From assembly GCA_031550435.1 (NCBI GenBank), contig JAVBOO010000009.1, positions 49,315-113,314 of the forward strand: DNA of 64,000 nt, read 5' to 3'. This DNA is from JAVBOO01 sp031550435. Its GTDB lineage: Bacteria > Bacillota > Clostridia > Lachnospirales > WRAX01. How positions within the stretch are numbered: position 1 is the first letter of the stretch; each line of letters starts with the position of its first letter. The position numbers were made by a program, and so were the translations under genes. The notes under the pieces are model-generated. The model ran no database searches. It was given only the letters and a program-made list of their open reading frames with translations, and was not told the origin of the DNA. Of the stretch, positions 50,268 through 59,306 are shown one piece after another.

Positions 50268-51545
50268 CTATTTATAGTAATCAAACTCAATATCGTAAAT
50301 TTTGACGGTATCGCCTTCTTGTACACCCATGGCTTCAAGCTCGGCGATAATCCCTTTGTCCCTGAGATATCTTTGAAAAAACGCAAAACCGGACTCTGTC
50401 TCCATGGTCGTGTAACCTATCATTTTTTCGACACCGACACCCTTAACGACAAAGTAACCTTCGCGTTCTTCCGTTATCGTGAAAGGAGCGTTTTCCTCCT
50501 GAATTTCCGTGAATTCATCGTATTCCTCTTCGAAAATTATATCTTTGGGGTAGTTTTGCAGTATATCGTGAGCGGCCTTCATCAGTTCGTCAAGGCCGGT
50601 GTTCGCCGCAGCCGATATCGGAAAAACTTTTACGCCGCTAGGCTCGTATTTTGCTTTTATTTTTTCGACATTTTCCCAAGCCTCGGGTATGTCTGTTTTG
50701 TTTGCGGCTATAATCTGGGGTCGTTTCAAAAGCTCGGGGTTGTAAAATTCAAGCTCTTTATTGATTTTTTCTATCTCATCGAGAGGGTCGCCGCCCTCGA
50801 CGGCAGCAGCGTCAACGACATGGATAAGCACTTTTGTGCGCTCGATATGCCTTAGGAAGGTGTGCCCGAGCCCGGCACCCTGCCCGGCGCCCTCGATAAG
50901 TCCGGGTATGTCCGCTAGGACAAAATCTCCGCCGTACTTGGAGCGTATAACCCCGAGATTCGGGGTAAGTGTTGTAAAATGGTAGTTTGCGATTTTTGGA
51001 TTGGCGTTAGTAACCATTGATAGTAGCGTAGACTTTCCGACGTTCGGAAAGCCGATGATTCCGACATCGGCAATAAGCTTGAGCTCGAGTATTACTCTGT
51101 ATTCCTTAGAGCGCCTGCCTTGCTCGGCATATTTCGGAGCCTGCCTTGTGGATGTGGCGAAGTGCTGATTTCCCTTTCCGCCTTTTCCGCCGCGTATCAG
51201 AACCTTCCGGTCTCCGTTTTTTGCCATGTCGGCCATGACCTTGTTCGATTCCGACTCTCTTATAACGGTTCCGACGGGTACGCGGATAACCATATCTTCA
51301 GCCGCCTTGCCCGAACAATTTCTTGAGCTTCCGTCTTCGCCGTTTGCCGCCTTGAACGTGTGCTTATACCTGAAATCCAAAAGTGTCCCCAGGTTTTCGT
51401 CGGCAACGAATACAACCGAGCCGCCGTTTCCTCCGTCTCCGCCGTCAGGGCCTCCGGTCGGAACATATTTTTCTCGGCGGAACGAAACACAGCCGTTTCC
51501 GCCGTTTCCGCCTTTTATAGTTATTGATACTCTGTCGATAAACAT
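50268..51545 (-). CDS. obg: GTPase Obg/CgtA
   Basis: A 425-residue ribosome-assembly GTPase. The Gly-rich Obg fold is at 1-155 (KGGNGGNGCVSFRREK, GGKGGKGNQHFA). The G domain follows with GFPNVGKSTLL (P-loop), DIPGLIEGA and NKTD, and the C-terminal OCT domain ends the chain. I start at ATG 51545, because the product then begins FIDRVSITIKGG as in other Obg proteins and AGGAT precedes it. It lies 43 bp after the sortase gene. Confidence 0.97.
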   Translation of the reverse strand: MFIDRVSITIKGGNGGNGCVSFRREKYVPTGGPDGGDGGNGGSVVFVADENLGTLLDFRYKHTFKAANGEDGSSRNCSGKAAEDMVIRVPVGTVIRESESNKVMADMAKNGDRKVLIRGGKGGKGNQHFATSTRQAPKYAEQGRRSKEYRVILELKLIADVGIIGFPNVGKSTLLSMVTNANPKIANYHFTTLTPNLGVIRSKYGGDFVLADIPGLIEGAGQGAGLGHTFLRHIERTKVLIHVVDAAAVEGGDPLDEIEKINKELEFYNPELLKRPQIIAANKTDIPEAWENVEKIKAKYEPSGVKVFPISAAANTGLDELMKAAHDILQNYPKDIIFEEEYDEFTEIQEENAPFTITEEREGYFVVKGVGVEKMIGYTTMETESGFAFFQRYLRDKGIIAELEAMGVQEGDTVKIYDIEFDYYK

Positions 51546-51588
51546 ATTTTCAATCCTTAGCAATAGTTTTTTTTAACAAAGCGTGGGC

Positions 51589-52656
51589 TTATTTGCCGTC
51601 CGCGAAGAATGTATTAATCAGTTTGGCGTGCACTACCAATCTTTCGTCGTCCCTGACGTTTGTGCACGTGGAAAGCGTCAGGATATAATCGTCGGGTGAT
51701 ACGGGAAGCTGAGATGTCACATAAGACTTTTTGTTGATGACTTTTAAAAGGGTTTCATATTCCGAGATTGAGTTAAACTTAACCTGAGTATAACTAAAAC
51801 CGACATTAGTCTGATACGCTGAAAAAACTTCCCAAACCGCGGTCCTGTCCTCGTATTTTATTACGATGTACCGGTGATTGTCATAGTATTCGCGTTCGAT
51901 ATAAAAACGCAAATCGTGGAACATCGAGTTGTCTTTCATGTTGTGCCCGTATATTACCGTGTTGGCCGAACCGTGGCCTTCGCCGGGTGCTCCGAGATTT
52001 ACTTCGCTGTCTGCGAATATTGCTCCCGTAGAGCTTTTATTTTTTTTGACTGAGCGGGTCAGATAGTACTCGTTGTCAGAAGCTTGAACAATAGGGTAGG
52101 CTATGTGCGTACCCTGAATATAAATATAGGCTCTGATATCGTCGTTTTTGAACTGTTGTCTGAGTGCCTCAAGCATCTCGGCGTTACGGGACGCGTCGAA
52201 GTAAGGCTTAATACGTTCGATTTGCTGTTCCGGGCTGAGATTTTCGTCCGGTGAAGGCTGATTCGGATCAAGCGTATTGTTGGGAGTCGGGATGCCCAAT
52301 GTGCTTGAGCCGCTTGTCTCTCCTGTGGTTTCGGGAGCGGCGCTCTCGGTCGGGCTTGAATAAACAAACTCGTTAACGATAGTCAGCGCTTCTTGGTTGC
52401 TCTTGTCATTCTGAGATATATCGCGGTAGTAAAGCGCCAAAAGAACAATCTGGTTAACGATAACACATACAAGCGCAATCGTAAGCAAGTTAAGCAATAT
52501 GACTTTCGCTTTCACGCCCTGTTTTTTCCGCGAGACCTTTATTTTTTTGGCGGAGCCGCTTGCCGCGGTTGCGTCTTTGCGAACGTTTTCCGGGCGGACT
52601 TGCCTCAAATCTCCGTTTTTTGCTGTGTCACCCGGTTTATTATTTTTATTTTCCAT
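51589..52656 (-). CDS. class B sortase
   Basis: A 355-residue membrane-anchored transpeptidase. A basic N-terminus precedes one membrane helix at about 52-75 (KVILLNLLTIALVCVIVNQIV). A Ser/Thr/Pro-rich linker follows. The sortase domain runs from about 150: His in VIYGHNMKD, the catalytic Cys in LSTCT and Arg in DERLVVHAK. The inserted helix between strands and the NMKDNSMF motif fit class B. Such enzymes attach proteins to peptidoglycan, but no protein in this window shows a sorting signal. It is first in an operon with obg, yhbY and the nuclease-like gene. Confidence 0.93.
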   Translation of the reverse strand: MENKNNKPGDTAKNGDLRQVRPENVRKDATAASGSAKKIKVSRKKQGVKAKVILLNLLTIALVCVIVNQIVLLALYYRDISQNDKSNQEALTIVNEFVYSSPTESAAPETTGETSGSSTLGIPTPNNTLDPNQPSPDENLSPEQQIERIKPYFDASRNAEMLEALRQQFKNDDIRAYIYIQGTHIAYPIVQASDNEYYLTRSVKKNKSSTGAIFADSEVNLGAPGEGHGSANTVIYGHNMKDNSMFHDLRFYIEREYYDNHRYIVIKYEDRTAVWEVFSAYQTNVGFSYTQVKFNSISEYETLLKVINKKSYVTSQLPVSPDDYILTLSTCTNVRDDERLVVHAKLINTFFADGK

Positions 52657-52684
52657 GCTTTCCTCCGTTTTGAATAACCTTTAT

Positions 52685-52690
52685 ATTATA
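52685..52690 (-). promoter_or_regulatory. probable -10 box of the sortase operon
   Basis: On the minus strand TATAAT is preceded by TGG (extended -10). The -35 position, TTCCAT, is weak. The start codon lies about 30 bp on. Confidence 0.5.
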
Positions 52691-53009
52691 CCACACTAAA
52701 CGGGGAAATGGAATAGAAGTAACCGATAAACACCGGAAATAATGCAGAAATTTGCCAAAAACCTTCCGGGGGCGAAGTTGGGCGGGAAAGGGCTCTTATT
52801 TTAATACCGCAAAGCGCGAAAGATGCAAGGTTTGGTCTTGCCGGTTAAACAAATCAGCGTCTACCGAAGTAAACGCTAAATAAATGTAGCTATGAATATC
52901 CGTATGCTATTACCACGGAAGTTAAAAACCGCATAAAATACTTACGCGGTACTTGAGCCGAGCAGACGCGCTAAGGTGCGCCGCAGCGCGAATTATCACC
53001 GCTCAAGAC
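52691..53009. other. intergenic region with repeat fragments
   Basis: No gene is seen. At 52852-52877 two family D ends sit face to face (AATCAGCGTCTAC and GTAAACGCT). Most of the rest is the family C copy at 52908-52998. Confidence 0.6.
52908..52998 (-). repeat. family C repeat, copy 3 (inverted, 5' part missing)
   Basis: On the minus strand it reads GCTGCGGCGCACC, GCGTCTGCTCGGC, AAGTACCGCGTAAGTATTTT and ends TTAACTTCCGTGGTAAT, matching copy 1 except for the lost first third. Confidence 0.8.
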
Positions 53010-55406
53010 TTACAGGGTGCCCTTAAAATAGTGCCCGTAGGTTATCCCGCTTTCCGCGATGTTGTCAATTTCCGAATTTTGTGGCGGATAGCCTTTTGCA
53101 ATGCAATCTACGGCATACTCGGTTAAAAGCTTTACATATTCGCCGCTTTCATCCGTGAACATCAGCCTGTAGCTGCCGGCGTTAAGACAGTCAAGCTTAC
53201 CCAGTTTTTTTATCATAAACAGCGGGCGGTCACCGAGAAGCTGAGCATAGCATTCCTCGCATTCAGTTACTATCGGCAAGAGCATGTTCATTCTGTCTCT
53301 CAGCTTAAACTGTTTGTCTGAGTTTTTATAGCGGCAGTAGCGGCCTTCGCCTTTCTCTCCTACATAAACGCCTATCGGGCAGTTGGCCGTTGTCATAACC
53401 GGTATGCGTCCGTAAATCAAAAGCTCGTTCTCGGGAACGCAGAACGACAGGTCGTCTATGGCGAGCTCGGTCGAAGGAATTACCGTGTCTGCATATTTTA
53501 GGAAAAATTCGTTCGAAAGCCTGTTAAAATCGTTTAAAGTAAAATCTAAAACCGTCTTTTTGACCGTATTCTTCAAAAGTTCGAGTTGCCCGATGGTTCT
53601 GACAAGATAACCGTCTATGCCGGAGTTTTCGTAAAAAGCAATCTTTTCTGTATAGTCGAGCCTGTTTATTGTCAAGAGGCAGACATAAATATCTACATTT
53701 CGGCTATGACATTTTGCGGCGAGCCTGTCGATGTTTTCTTCAAGGCCTTCAAATGACTCGCAGTATATGCGATTAAGCCCGGTGACTTCAAGCGCAGCGT
53801 TAAACTGTTCTTTTGTACGCACAGAAACGGCGACCTCTTTGCTTGTTCTGCCGGAAAAAGGCTTAAACACGGGCAAGGGAGGCTCGAAATCTGTTTTGCG
53901 CCTAAAGCTTGAGATAATCTCGTTTGCAAGTTTTTCGCACGCCTTCCTCCTTGTGTCGTTTATTGATGAAATATTCATAAACGACATGTTATCGTTACGG
54001 TATTCGCTAAATTCAATTTCAAAAGGAAACTCGCCGGACTTTTTCAGTTGGGCGATAAGTCTTTCGTCAGAAAGGGGTTGATTTTCCGCTTTTTGCGCAA
54101 TATCTCCTTCCTGAGTCACGGTTAGGCCGTTATAGCTTAACGTAACCGAGAAATTTTTACCGGTTTCGCATAAAAAGCTTCCGTTGACTTTTACACTGCG
54201 GCTATCCCCTTCGTACATCTTTTTCGCGTAATCGTTCAGGGCTTTGTCATAGGATTTATAAACCTTGCAGCCGACAGTGATGCGGCCTTCAACCGCAATC
54301 GTCACTTTGTCGTTCGCCGAGTAGTTGCGGGACACGGATGTTCCGCAACTTTCCGAGTCTTCACAGCGAAACTCCAGCCCGTCTCCGGGTACAAGTTCGG
54401 TCTTTGATATAAAAGTGCAGAGTCCCGTTTTACGGTCATAATCTTTAACGGTACCGACATATATACCTGTATGCTTCGGAGAATCCGTACACATCATATC
54501 CGCGCCGGAGTGCATACTCAAGAAGCCGTTCGTAAAACCTCCACGGTTAAAGGCGCCGGCAAGGCGTTTTTTAGCCGCTTGTTCTTCGCGAGTTTTCATG
54601 CGGTCGTCAATCGAGTCTAGCGCCTGTCTGTAACTTTCGGTCACAACGCCGACATATTCCGGGCTCTTGAGCCTGCCTTCAATTTTCAGACTTGTGACAC
54701 CGGTGTTAACAAGCTCTTCGAGAGTGTCAAGCGTCATCAAATCCTTCGGGCTCAAAAGGTACTTGTCGTCTATAAGTATATTGTCTCCTCTGACTATATC
54801 GTATTTCAAGCGGCAGGGCTGTGCGCACTGCCCTCTGTTTCCGCTTCTCCCGCCGTAAAACGAACTCATAAGGCAGGTGCCCGAGTAGCTGTAGCACAAA
54901 GCTCCGTGAATAAACACTTCCGTCTCGGCGGTACAGTTTTCGGAGATGTGCCTGATTTCGTCTCTGCTCAGTTCTCTGCTCAGCACGATACGCTTAAAGC
55001 CTATATTTTGAAGGAAAAGGGCATCGCTCAAGCTGTGCGCCGTCATTTGGGTACTTGCGTGATAATCAACGTCCGGCAAGATTTTTTTCAAATGCGAAAA
55101 CAGGCCGATATCCTGCATTATAAACGCGTCAATCCCGAAAGAATATACTTCGGCGGCAAACTCGGATACAGCTTTTAATTCGCTGTCTTTGTACAGGGTG
55201 TTAATCGTCAAGAAAACCTTTATACCTCTGAGATGGCAATAGTCGATTATTTTTTTCAGCTCGTTTTCATCGAAGTTATCGGCGGTACTCCTTGCGCTGA
55301 AGTTTTTACCGCCGAGGTATACGGCATCGCAGCCGCAGTTTACGGCGGCTACCACAGAGTTATACGAGCCGCCCGGAGACAGCAATTCAGCCTTTTTGTC
55401 AACCAT
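53010..55406 (-). CDS. U32 family peptidase-like protein
   Basis: A 798-residue protein of the U32 family with a C-terminal extension. The TIM-barrel part begins KKAELLSPGGSYNSVVAAVN and holds CDAVYLGGKNFSAR, VFIHGALCYSYSGTCLMSS and the cysteine set GNRGQCAQPCRLKY that binds an Fe-S cluster in the RlhA/TrhP branch. DUF3656-like and further domains follow. Members of this branch hydroxylate 23S rRNA or tRNA, whereas others were described as collagenases, so the exact role is open. Start ATG 55406 with AGGAG, one base after the zapA stop. Confidence 0.9.
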   Translation of the reverse strand: MVDKKAELLSPGGSYNSVVAAVNCGCDAVYLGGKNFSARSTADNFDENELKKIIDYCHLRGIKVFLTINTLYKDSELKAVSEFAAEVYSFGIDAFIMQDIGLFSHLKKILPDVDYHASTQMTAHSLSDALFLQNIGFKRIVLSRELSRDEIRHISENCTAETEVFIHGALCYSYSGTCLMSSFYGGRSGNRGQCAQPCRLKYDIVRGDNILIDDKYLLSPKDLMTLDTLEELVNTGVTSLKIEGRLKSPEYVGVVTESYRQALDSIDDRMKTREEQAAKKRLAGAFNRGGFTNGFLSMHSGADMMCTDSPKHTGIYVGTVKDYDRKTGLCTFISKTELVPGDGLEFRCEDSESCGTSVSRNYSANDKVTIAVEGRITVGCKVYKSYDKALNDYAKKMYEGDSRSVKVNGSFLCETGKNFSVTLSYNGLTVTQEGDIAQKAENQPLSDERLIAQLKKSGEFPFEIEFSEYRNDNMSFMNISSINDTRRKACEKLANEIISSFRRKTDFEPPLPVFKPFSGRTSKEVAVSVRTKEQFNAALEVTGLNRIYCESFEGLEENIDRLAAKCHSRNVDIYVCLLTINRLDYTEKIAFYENSGIDGYLVRTIGQLELLKNTVKKTVLDFTLNDFNRLSNEFFLKYADTVIPSTELAIDDLSFCVPENELLIYGRIPVMTTANCPIGVYVGEKGEGRYCRYKNSDKQFKLRDRMNMLLPIVTECEECYAQLLGDRPLFMIKKLGKLDCLNAGSYRLMFTDESGEYVKLLTEYAVDCIAKGYPPQNSEIDNIAESGITYGHYFKGTL

Positions 55407-55407
55407 A

Positions 55408-55845
55408 TTATTCTCCTTTATTGTCTGGGCTTGACGAGTGTTCCGCAACCATGCGTGTTTGTTCGGCGGAGTCGCCTAAAGCACGCAGTTGCTCGATCAG
55501 TTTCCTGTTTATGTTTCGAAGCTCGTTCCCCTGCCTTTCGGCGTAGCTGAGCCGTTTTTTAAGATTTTCGTTCTGCTGTCTCAGCAATTCGGTCTCGCTT
55601 TTATCATTTTCCGGAAAAAGCTTGTTTTTTTCAGCTTCCCTGAAATAATCATCGGCAATATTCAAAGAAAGAAGAACATTGCGCAAAGACGGACTCATAT
55701 AATTTCCGTTTCTTGCCTTATTTATATCATTAATCTTTGAGTTTACATAATCCGCAAGTTTTTTAACGTATTCCTCGTCCGAAGAGCAAGCTAAAGAGTA
55801 TTTTTCACCAAATACGCATATGTTAACAATATTGCTTTCTCCCAT
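55408..55845 (-). CDS. zapA: cell division protein ZapA
   Basis: A 145-residue protein of the ZapA family. It has the N-terminal fold NIVNICVFGEKYSLACSSDEEYVKKLADYV, a middle helix (LNIADDYFREAEK) and a coiled coil of about 60 residues (ETELLRQQNENLKKRLSYAE). ZapA bundles FtsZ filaments at the division site. The zapA-U32 pair is common in clostridia. A possible promoter (TATAAT at 56043-56048 on the minus strand) lies beyond a family C fragment. Confidence 0.9.
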   Translation of the reverse strand: MGESNIVNICVFGEKYSLACSSDEEYVKKLADYVNSKINDINKARNGNYMSPSLRNVLLSLNIADDYFREAEKNKLFPENDKSETELLRQQNENLKKRLSYAERQGNELRNINRKLIEQLRALGDSAEQTRMVAEHSSSPDNKGE

Positions 55846-55977
55846 TTAAGCCTCCGTCTGACAAAAGACTTTGAGTGCAGTTGTAAAGCCGAAACTGAAA
55901 TTAAGCGAGGTGGTAAAATTTCGATAAATTGAGTTTCGAAGGAGTGTCTGCGTAAAACGCGGACGTTGTCTGTATGT

Positions 55978-56037
55978 TTTTGCTCGGCACGAGCAACCGC
56001 GTATATATTTTTAATGGACTTAACTTCTGCGGTAATA
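55978..56037 (+). repeat. family C repeat, copy 4 (3' half)
   Basis: GCTCGGCACGAGCAACCGCGTA, a degenerate middle, then TTAACTTCTGCGGTAAT match the 3' half of copy 1. The 5' half (from about 55945) is too altered to align by eye. It lies in the leader of zapA, opposite in direction. Confidence 0.7.
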
Positions 56038-56042
56038 ATAGT

Positions 56043-56048
56043 ATTATA
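56043..56048 (-). promoter_or_regulatory. possible -10 box for zapA
   Basis: TATAAT on the minus strand has a weak -35 (TTTTAC) 17 bp upstream. If used, the transcript would pass through the repeat at 55978. Confidence 0.4.
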
Positions 56049-56229
56049 CCGGATTCGACGGAATAGTAAAACGAATTTTGTATTATTTCGTCGAAAGATG
56101 CAATAATAAATAGACAAAAATATTACTTACCGTTTAAGCCGCATCATCAGGCGCAAAAAAACGCCGCGTGCCTCAAGGCTCGATTTTGCGGTTGGCGGGA
56201 TATCAGCACAAAGGTGAAAGGGTGTAAAA

Positions 56230-56850
56230 ATGAAACGTATAGCAAGAAGGCTTGTGCCTTTGTTTTTGACCGCTTTGATCGGCTTCAGTTCAACAGTCTT
56301 TGCGGCGACTGACATATATACAGTACAAAAAGGAGACAGCTTGTGGGAAATTTCCAAAAAGTACCGGATTGGAATATCGGAAATTATTCAGGCAAACCCT
56401 CAGTTCGAAAATCCTAATCTGATTTATCCGGGCGATAAAGTAACGATACCGCTTGACGATCCGGTTTTGAAGGGTCTCGAAGAACAGGTGGTTGCACTTG
56501 TTAATAAGGAGCGTCAAAGCAAGGGGCTCAAGCCTCTCGCAATAAACTGGGAAGTTGCCAGGGTTGCGAGATATAAATCAAACGATATGCGCGACAGAAA
56601 TTATTTCAACCACACATCTCCGACTTACGGTTCTCCGTTTGACATGCTCAAAAAGTTCAACATAGTCTATTCGACCGCAGGCGAGAATATAGCCAAGGGT
56701 CAAAAAACAGCCCAAGCCGTTATGACAGCTTGGATGAACAGTGAAGGTCACAGGGCGAATATCCTGAACGCTTCGTTTACCGAAATCGGCGTCGGCTATT
56801 CTGCAGGCGGGGGAAGTACGTACTGGACGCAGATGTTTATAAGAAAGTAA
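56230..56850 (+). CDS. secreted LysM-CAP domain protein (YkwD/SafA-like)
   Basis: A 206-residue exported protein. A signal peptide ends near residue 26 (SSTVFAATD). One LysM domain follows at about 29-73 (YTVQKGDSLWEISKKYRIG, NPNLIYPGDKVTIP), which binds peptidoglycan. A CAP/SCP domain follows at about 82-206 (VNKERQSKGLKPL, NHTSPTYGSPFDML, GENIAKGQ, SEGHRANILN). In Firmicutes such proteins sit on the wall or spore coat, and the molecular action of the CAP domain is not settled. It stands alone, with AAAGGTG upstream and a terminator after it. Confidence 0.92.
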   Translation: MKRIARRLVPLFLTALIGFSSTVFAATDIYTVQKGDSLWEISKKYRIGISEIIQANPQFENPNLIYPGDKVTIPLDDPVLKGLEEQVVALVNKERQSKGLKPLAINWEVARVARYKSNDMRDRNYFNHTSPTYGSPFDMLKKFNIVYSTAGENIAKGQKTAQAVMTAWMNSEGHRANILNASFTEIGVGYSAGGGSTYWTQMFIRK

Positions 56851-56851
56851 G

Positions 56852-56897
56852 GTAAACGCTGATTAATTGACTTTAACTGACTATAAATCAGCACTAC
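56852..56897 (+). repeat. 46-bp inverted-end repeat, family D, copy 2
   Basis: GTAAACGCTGATT opens and AATCAGCACTAC closes the element, with TTGACTTTAAC inside as in copy 1. It begins 1 bp after the stop codon of the LysM gene. Confidence 0.7.
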
Positions 56898-56904
56898 TAA
56901 GTAT

Positions 56905-56933
56905 AAAGGGTGCCGCGGTTTGCGGCACCCTTT
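56905..56933. terminator. terminator between LysM-CAP gene and oxidoreductase operon
   Basis: AAAGGGTGCCGC and GCGGCACCCTTT are perfect complements around a 5-base loop. T-rich sequence on each side is modest. It lies between convergent genes. Confidence 0.8.
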
Positions 56934-56973
56934 GAGTTTATGGTAAGAAAGAAAACAACCGGACAAGCCGAGC

Positions 56974-57501
56974 CTATTCCATGCCCTTCTTGACAGCCTC
57001 TATATTAAGAGGAACCATCTGAGGATATTTTTTGCCGAATTTATCGTTAATAAGTTTTTCGGCGTCCTCGAGCTTAAACGAAGGCATGAGCTTCATAAAA
57101 GCTCCGAGCATGACCATGTTTTGAACCTTTATGCTGCCGAGTGTTCCGGAAATATTCGTAGCGTCTATCTTGCTAAGTGTCAGACCGGGTCTGACTTCGT
57201 CGAGCTCAACTATCGAGCTGTTTATAAGCACTCTGCCGTTATCCGCGACTCTGTCAAGGAATTTCAGTATCGAAGGCTTGTTAAACGCAACGAGTATGTC
57301 CATCGAGTAAACGAGGGGAGAGCCTATCGGCTCATCTGAGATAACAACGGCACAGTTCGCCGTACCTCCGCGCATTTCCGCACCATATGACGGAAGCCAT
57401 GTAACGTTGTAACCCTTATTCATTGCCATAGTGCTGACGAGCTGACCGAGCGTGAGAACACCCTGTCCGCCGAAGCCGGAAAATACAACTTTAGTAGTCA
57501 T
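56974..57501 (-). CDS. 2-oxoacid:ferredoxin oxidoreductase, gamma subunit
   Basis: A 175-residue subunit of the pyruvate/ketoisovalerate oxidoreductase gamma family (FSGFGGQGVLTLGQL, SYGAEMRGGTANCAVVIS, FNKPS). It completes the four-subunit enzyme encoded with the three genes upstream. The ATG overlaps the beta-subunit stop by one base (TAATG). Confidence 0.94.
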   Translation of the reverse strand: MTTKVVFSGFGGQGVLTLGQLVSTMAMNKGYNVTWLPSYGAEMRGGTANCAVVISDEPIGSPLVYSMDILVAFNKPSILKFLDRVADNGRVLINSSIVELDEVRPGLTLSKIDATNISGTLGSIKVQNMVMLGAFMKLMPSFKLEDAEKLINDKFGKKYPQMVPLNIEAVKKGME

Positions 57502-58247
57502 TATTTCATACCTCCTTCGTCTTTGAACACACCGAGAGGATAGTACGGAATCATGCTGTCCTTGATAAACTTGAGCGAGTCAACGGGATTGATGCCCCAG
57601 CCGATATTACAGGTCGAAAGTATTTCAACGAACGAGAAGCCCTTGCCGTCAACCTGATTTTGGAACGCCTTTTTTATAGCCGCCTTAGCTTTTCTGATAG
57701 AAGGAACATCCGCAACACTGACTCTTTCGGTATAATACGAGCTCGGAACTACAGCGAGCAGTTCTGCCATCCTGAGAGGCAGACCGGCCTGAGTTTCGCT
57801 TCTGCCTTTGGGCGAAGTTGTGGTTTTCTGACCGATAAGAGTTGTGGGAGCCATCTGGCCGCCTGTCATACCGTAAATCGCGTTGTTTATATAAATAACC
57901 GTTACATTCTCGCCTCTGTGAGCCGCATGAATGATCTCGGCGGTTCCGATACTCGCAAGGTCGCCGTCACCCTGGTATGTGAATACGATTTTATCGGGGT
58001 GGGTTCTCTTTATGCCGGTAGCTACCGCGGGTGCGCGGCCGTGGCTGGCCTGAACTCCGTCGCAGTTGAAGAAGTTGTATGCCAGAACGGAACAGCCGAC
58101 AGGAGCGATGGCAATAGTCTTTTCCAGTATGTTAAGCTCTACGAGCGTCTCAGCGACAAGCTTATGAACTATACCGTGCGTACAGCCCGGGCAGTATGAA
58201 AGCTCGTTATCTGTGAGTCCTCTTGACTTTTCGTAAACAACAGCCAT
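57501..58247 (-). CDS. 2-oxoacid:ferredoxin oxidoreductase, beta (TPP-binding) subunit
   Basis: A 248-residue subunit. CPGCTHGIVHKLV holds the usual CxxC near the N-terminus. TYQGDGDLASIG followed by INNAIYGMTGGQMAPTT is the thiamine diphosphate/Mg motif. The enzyme oxidatively decarboxylates a 2-oxo acid to acyl-CoA and reduces ferredoxin. The ATG directly follows the alpha-subunit stop. Confidence 0.95.
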   Translation of the reverse strand: MAVVYEKSRGLTDNELSYCPGCTHGIVHKLVAETLVELNILEKTIAIAPVGCSVLAYNFFNCDGVQASHGRAPAVATGIKRTHPDKIVFTYQGDGDLASIGTAEIIHAAHRGENVTVIYINNAIYGMTGGQMAPTTLIGQKTTTSPKGRSETQAGLPLRMAELLAVVPSSYYTERVSVADVPSIRKAKAAIKKAFQNQVDGKGFSFVEILSTCNIGWGINPVDSLKFIKDSMIPYYPLGVFKDEGGMK

Positions 58248-59306
58248 TTATTTTCCCTCCTTTGCGATACGCTTGATTTCTTCGACTATATCCGCAACTT
58301 CGAATATCATGCCGCCGGTTCTGCCGAAATATCCGACGTTTGCGTTTGAACCGACCGCGAGTCTGACATCCTGAAGCATCTGTCCGAGAGACAGCTCGAG
58401 AGAAATAACGTGTTTAACGGATTTAGGAAGGTTGCCGAGCGCTTCGTACGGGAAGGGGCGCAGTGTAATCGGGCGGAACAGAGAAACTTTGATTCCAAGT
58501 TTTCTGAGCTCGGATATCGCGTTTGTGGCGATTCTCGAAGGGGTGCCGTAAGCCACGATAACTATTTCGTCTCCGTCTGTTACATTGCTTTCGTACATTA
58601 CTTCGTTCTTGCTGATTTCTTTGCCGATATCATGCAAGAGGTAGTTGTGCTGCTCAAGTTTTGCTCCGTCAAGGTCAAGAGAAGTGACAATATTGCGCTT
58701 GCGTTTGTCGGAGTTTCCGCTTGCCGCCCATGTTTCGTTATCGACTTTGTAGCGGGGAATTTCTTTTATTTCGACAGGCTCCATCATCTGGCCGATAAGA
58801 CCGTCAACGAGTACCATAACGGGTGTTCTGTACTTGTCTGCGGTGTTAAACGCTATTTGTACGAGGTCTGTGGTTTCCTGTATACTGTTTGCCGCATAAA
58901 CGGGGACAAAGTAGTCGCCGTTGCCGCCGCCTCTTGTCGCCTGATTATAGTCAGCCTGGCTCGGAAGTATGCCGCCGAGACCCGGGCCGCCTCTCGATAC
59001 GCTTACAATAACCGCGGGGAGTCTTGCGCCTGCGAGGTATGTAATACCCTCCTGTTTAAGCGCGATTCCGGGGGAGGACGAGGAGGTCATAACTCTGACT
59101 CCTGTTGCCGCCGCGCCGTACACCATATTTATAGCCGCGACTTCTGACTCGGACTGTACGAACGCGCCGCCTATTTCTGGCATTCTTGCGGAAAAATACT
59201 CGGGTATTTCGTTCTGGGGTGTAATAGGGTAACCGAAAAACGCTCTGCATCCGGCAGTTATAGCCGCTTCGGCAATCGCTTCGTTACCTTTCATCAAGGT
59301 TTTCAT
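58248..59306 (-). CDS. vorB: 2-oxoacid:ferredoxin oxidoreductase, alpha subunit (VorB type)
   Basis: A 352-residue subunit with GNEAIAEAAITAGCRAFFGYPITPQNE at the start (quoted in part: FFGYPITPQNEIPEY), TSSSSPGIALKQEG and SRGGPGLG. Together these resemble the VorB branch that acts on branched-chain 2-oxo acids, though 2-oxoglutarate oxidoreductases are close relatives. The presence of ptb and buk beside it supports an acyl-CoA product such as isobutyryl-CoA. It overlaps the ferredoxin-subunit gene by 4 bp. Confidence 0.92.
   Translation of the reverse strand: MKTLMKGNEAIAEAAITAGCRAFFGYPITPQNEIPEYFSARMPEIGGAFVQSESEVAAINMVYGAAATGVRVMTSSSSPGIALKQEGITYLAGARLPAVIVSVSRGGPGLGGILPSQADYNQATRGGGNGDYFVPVYAANSIQETTDLVQIAFNTADKYRTPVMVLVDGLIGQMMEPVEIKEIPRYKVDNETWAASGNSDKRKRNIVTSLDLDGAKLEQHNYLLHDIGKEISKNEVMYESNVTDGDEIVIVAYGTPSRIATNAISELRKLGIKVSLFRPITLRPFPYEALGNLPKSVKHVISLELSLGQMLQDVRLAVGSNANVGYFGRTGGMIFEVADIVEEIKRIAKEGK

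Noticed and set aside
55846..56229. c-di-AMP (ydaO) riboswitch before the LysM-CAP gene
   Set aside because: The gene type would fit, but the conserved aptamer segments are absent.
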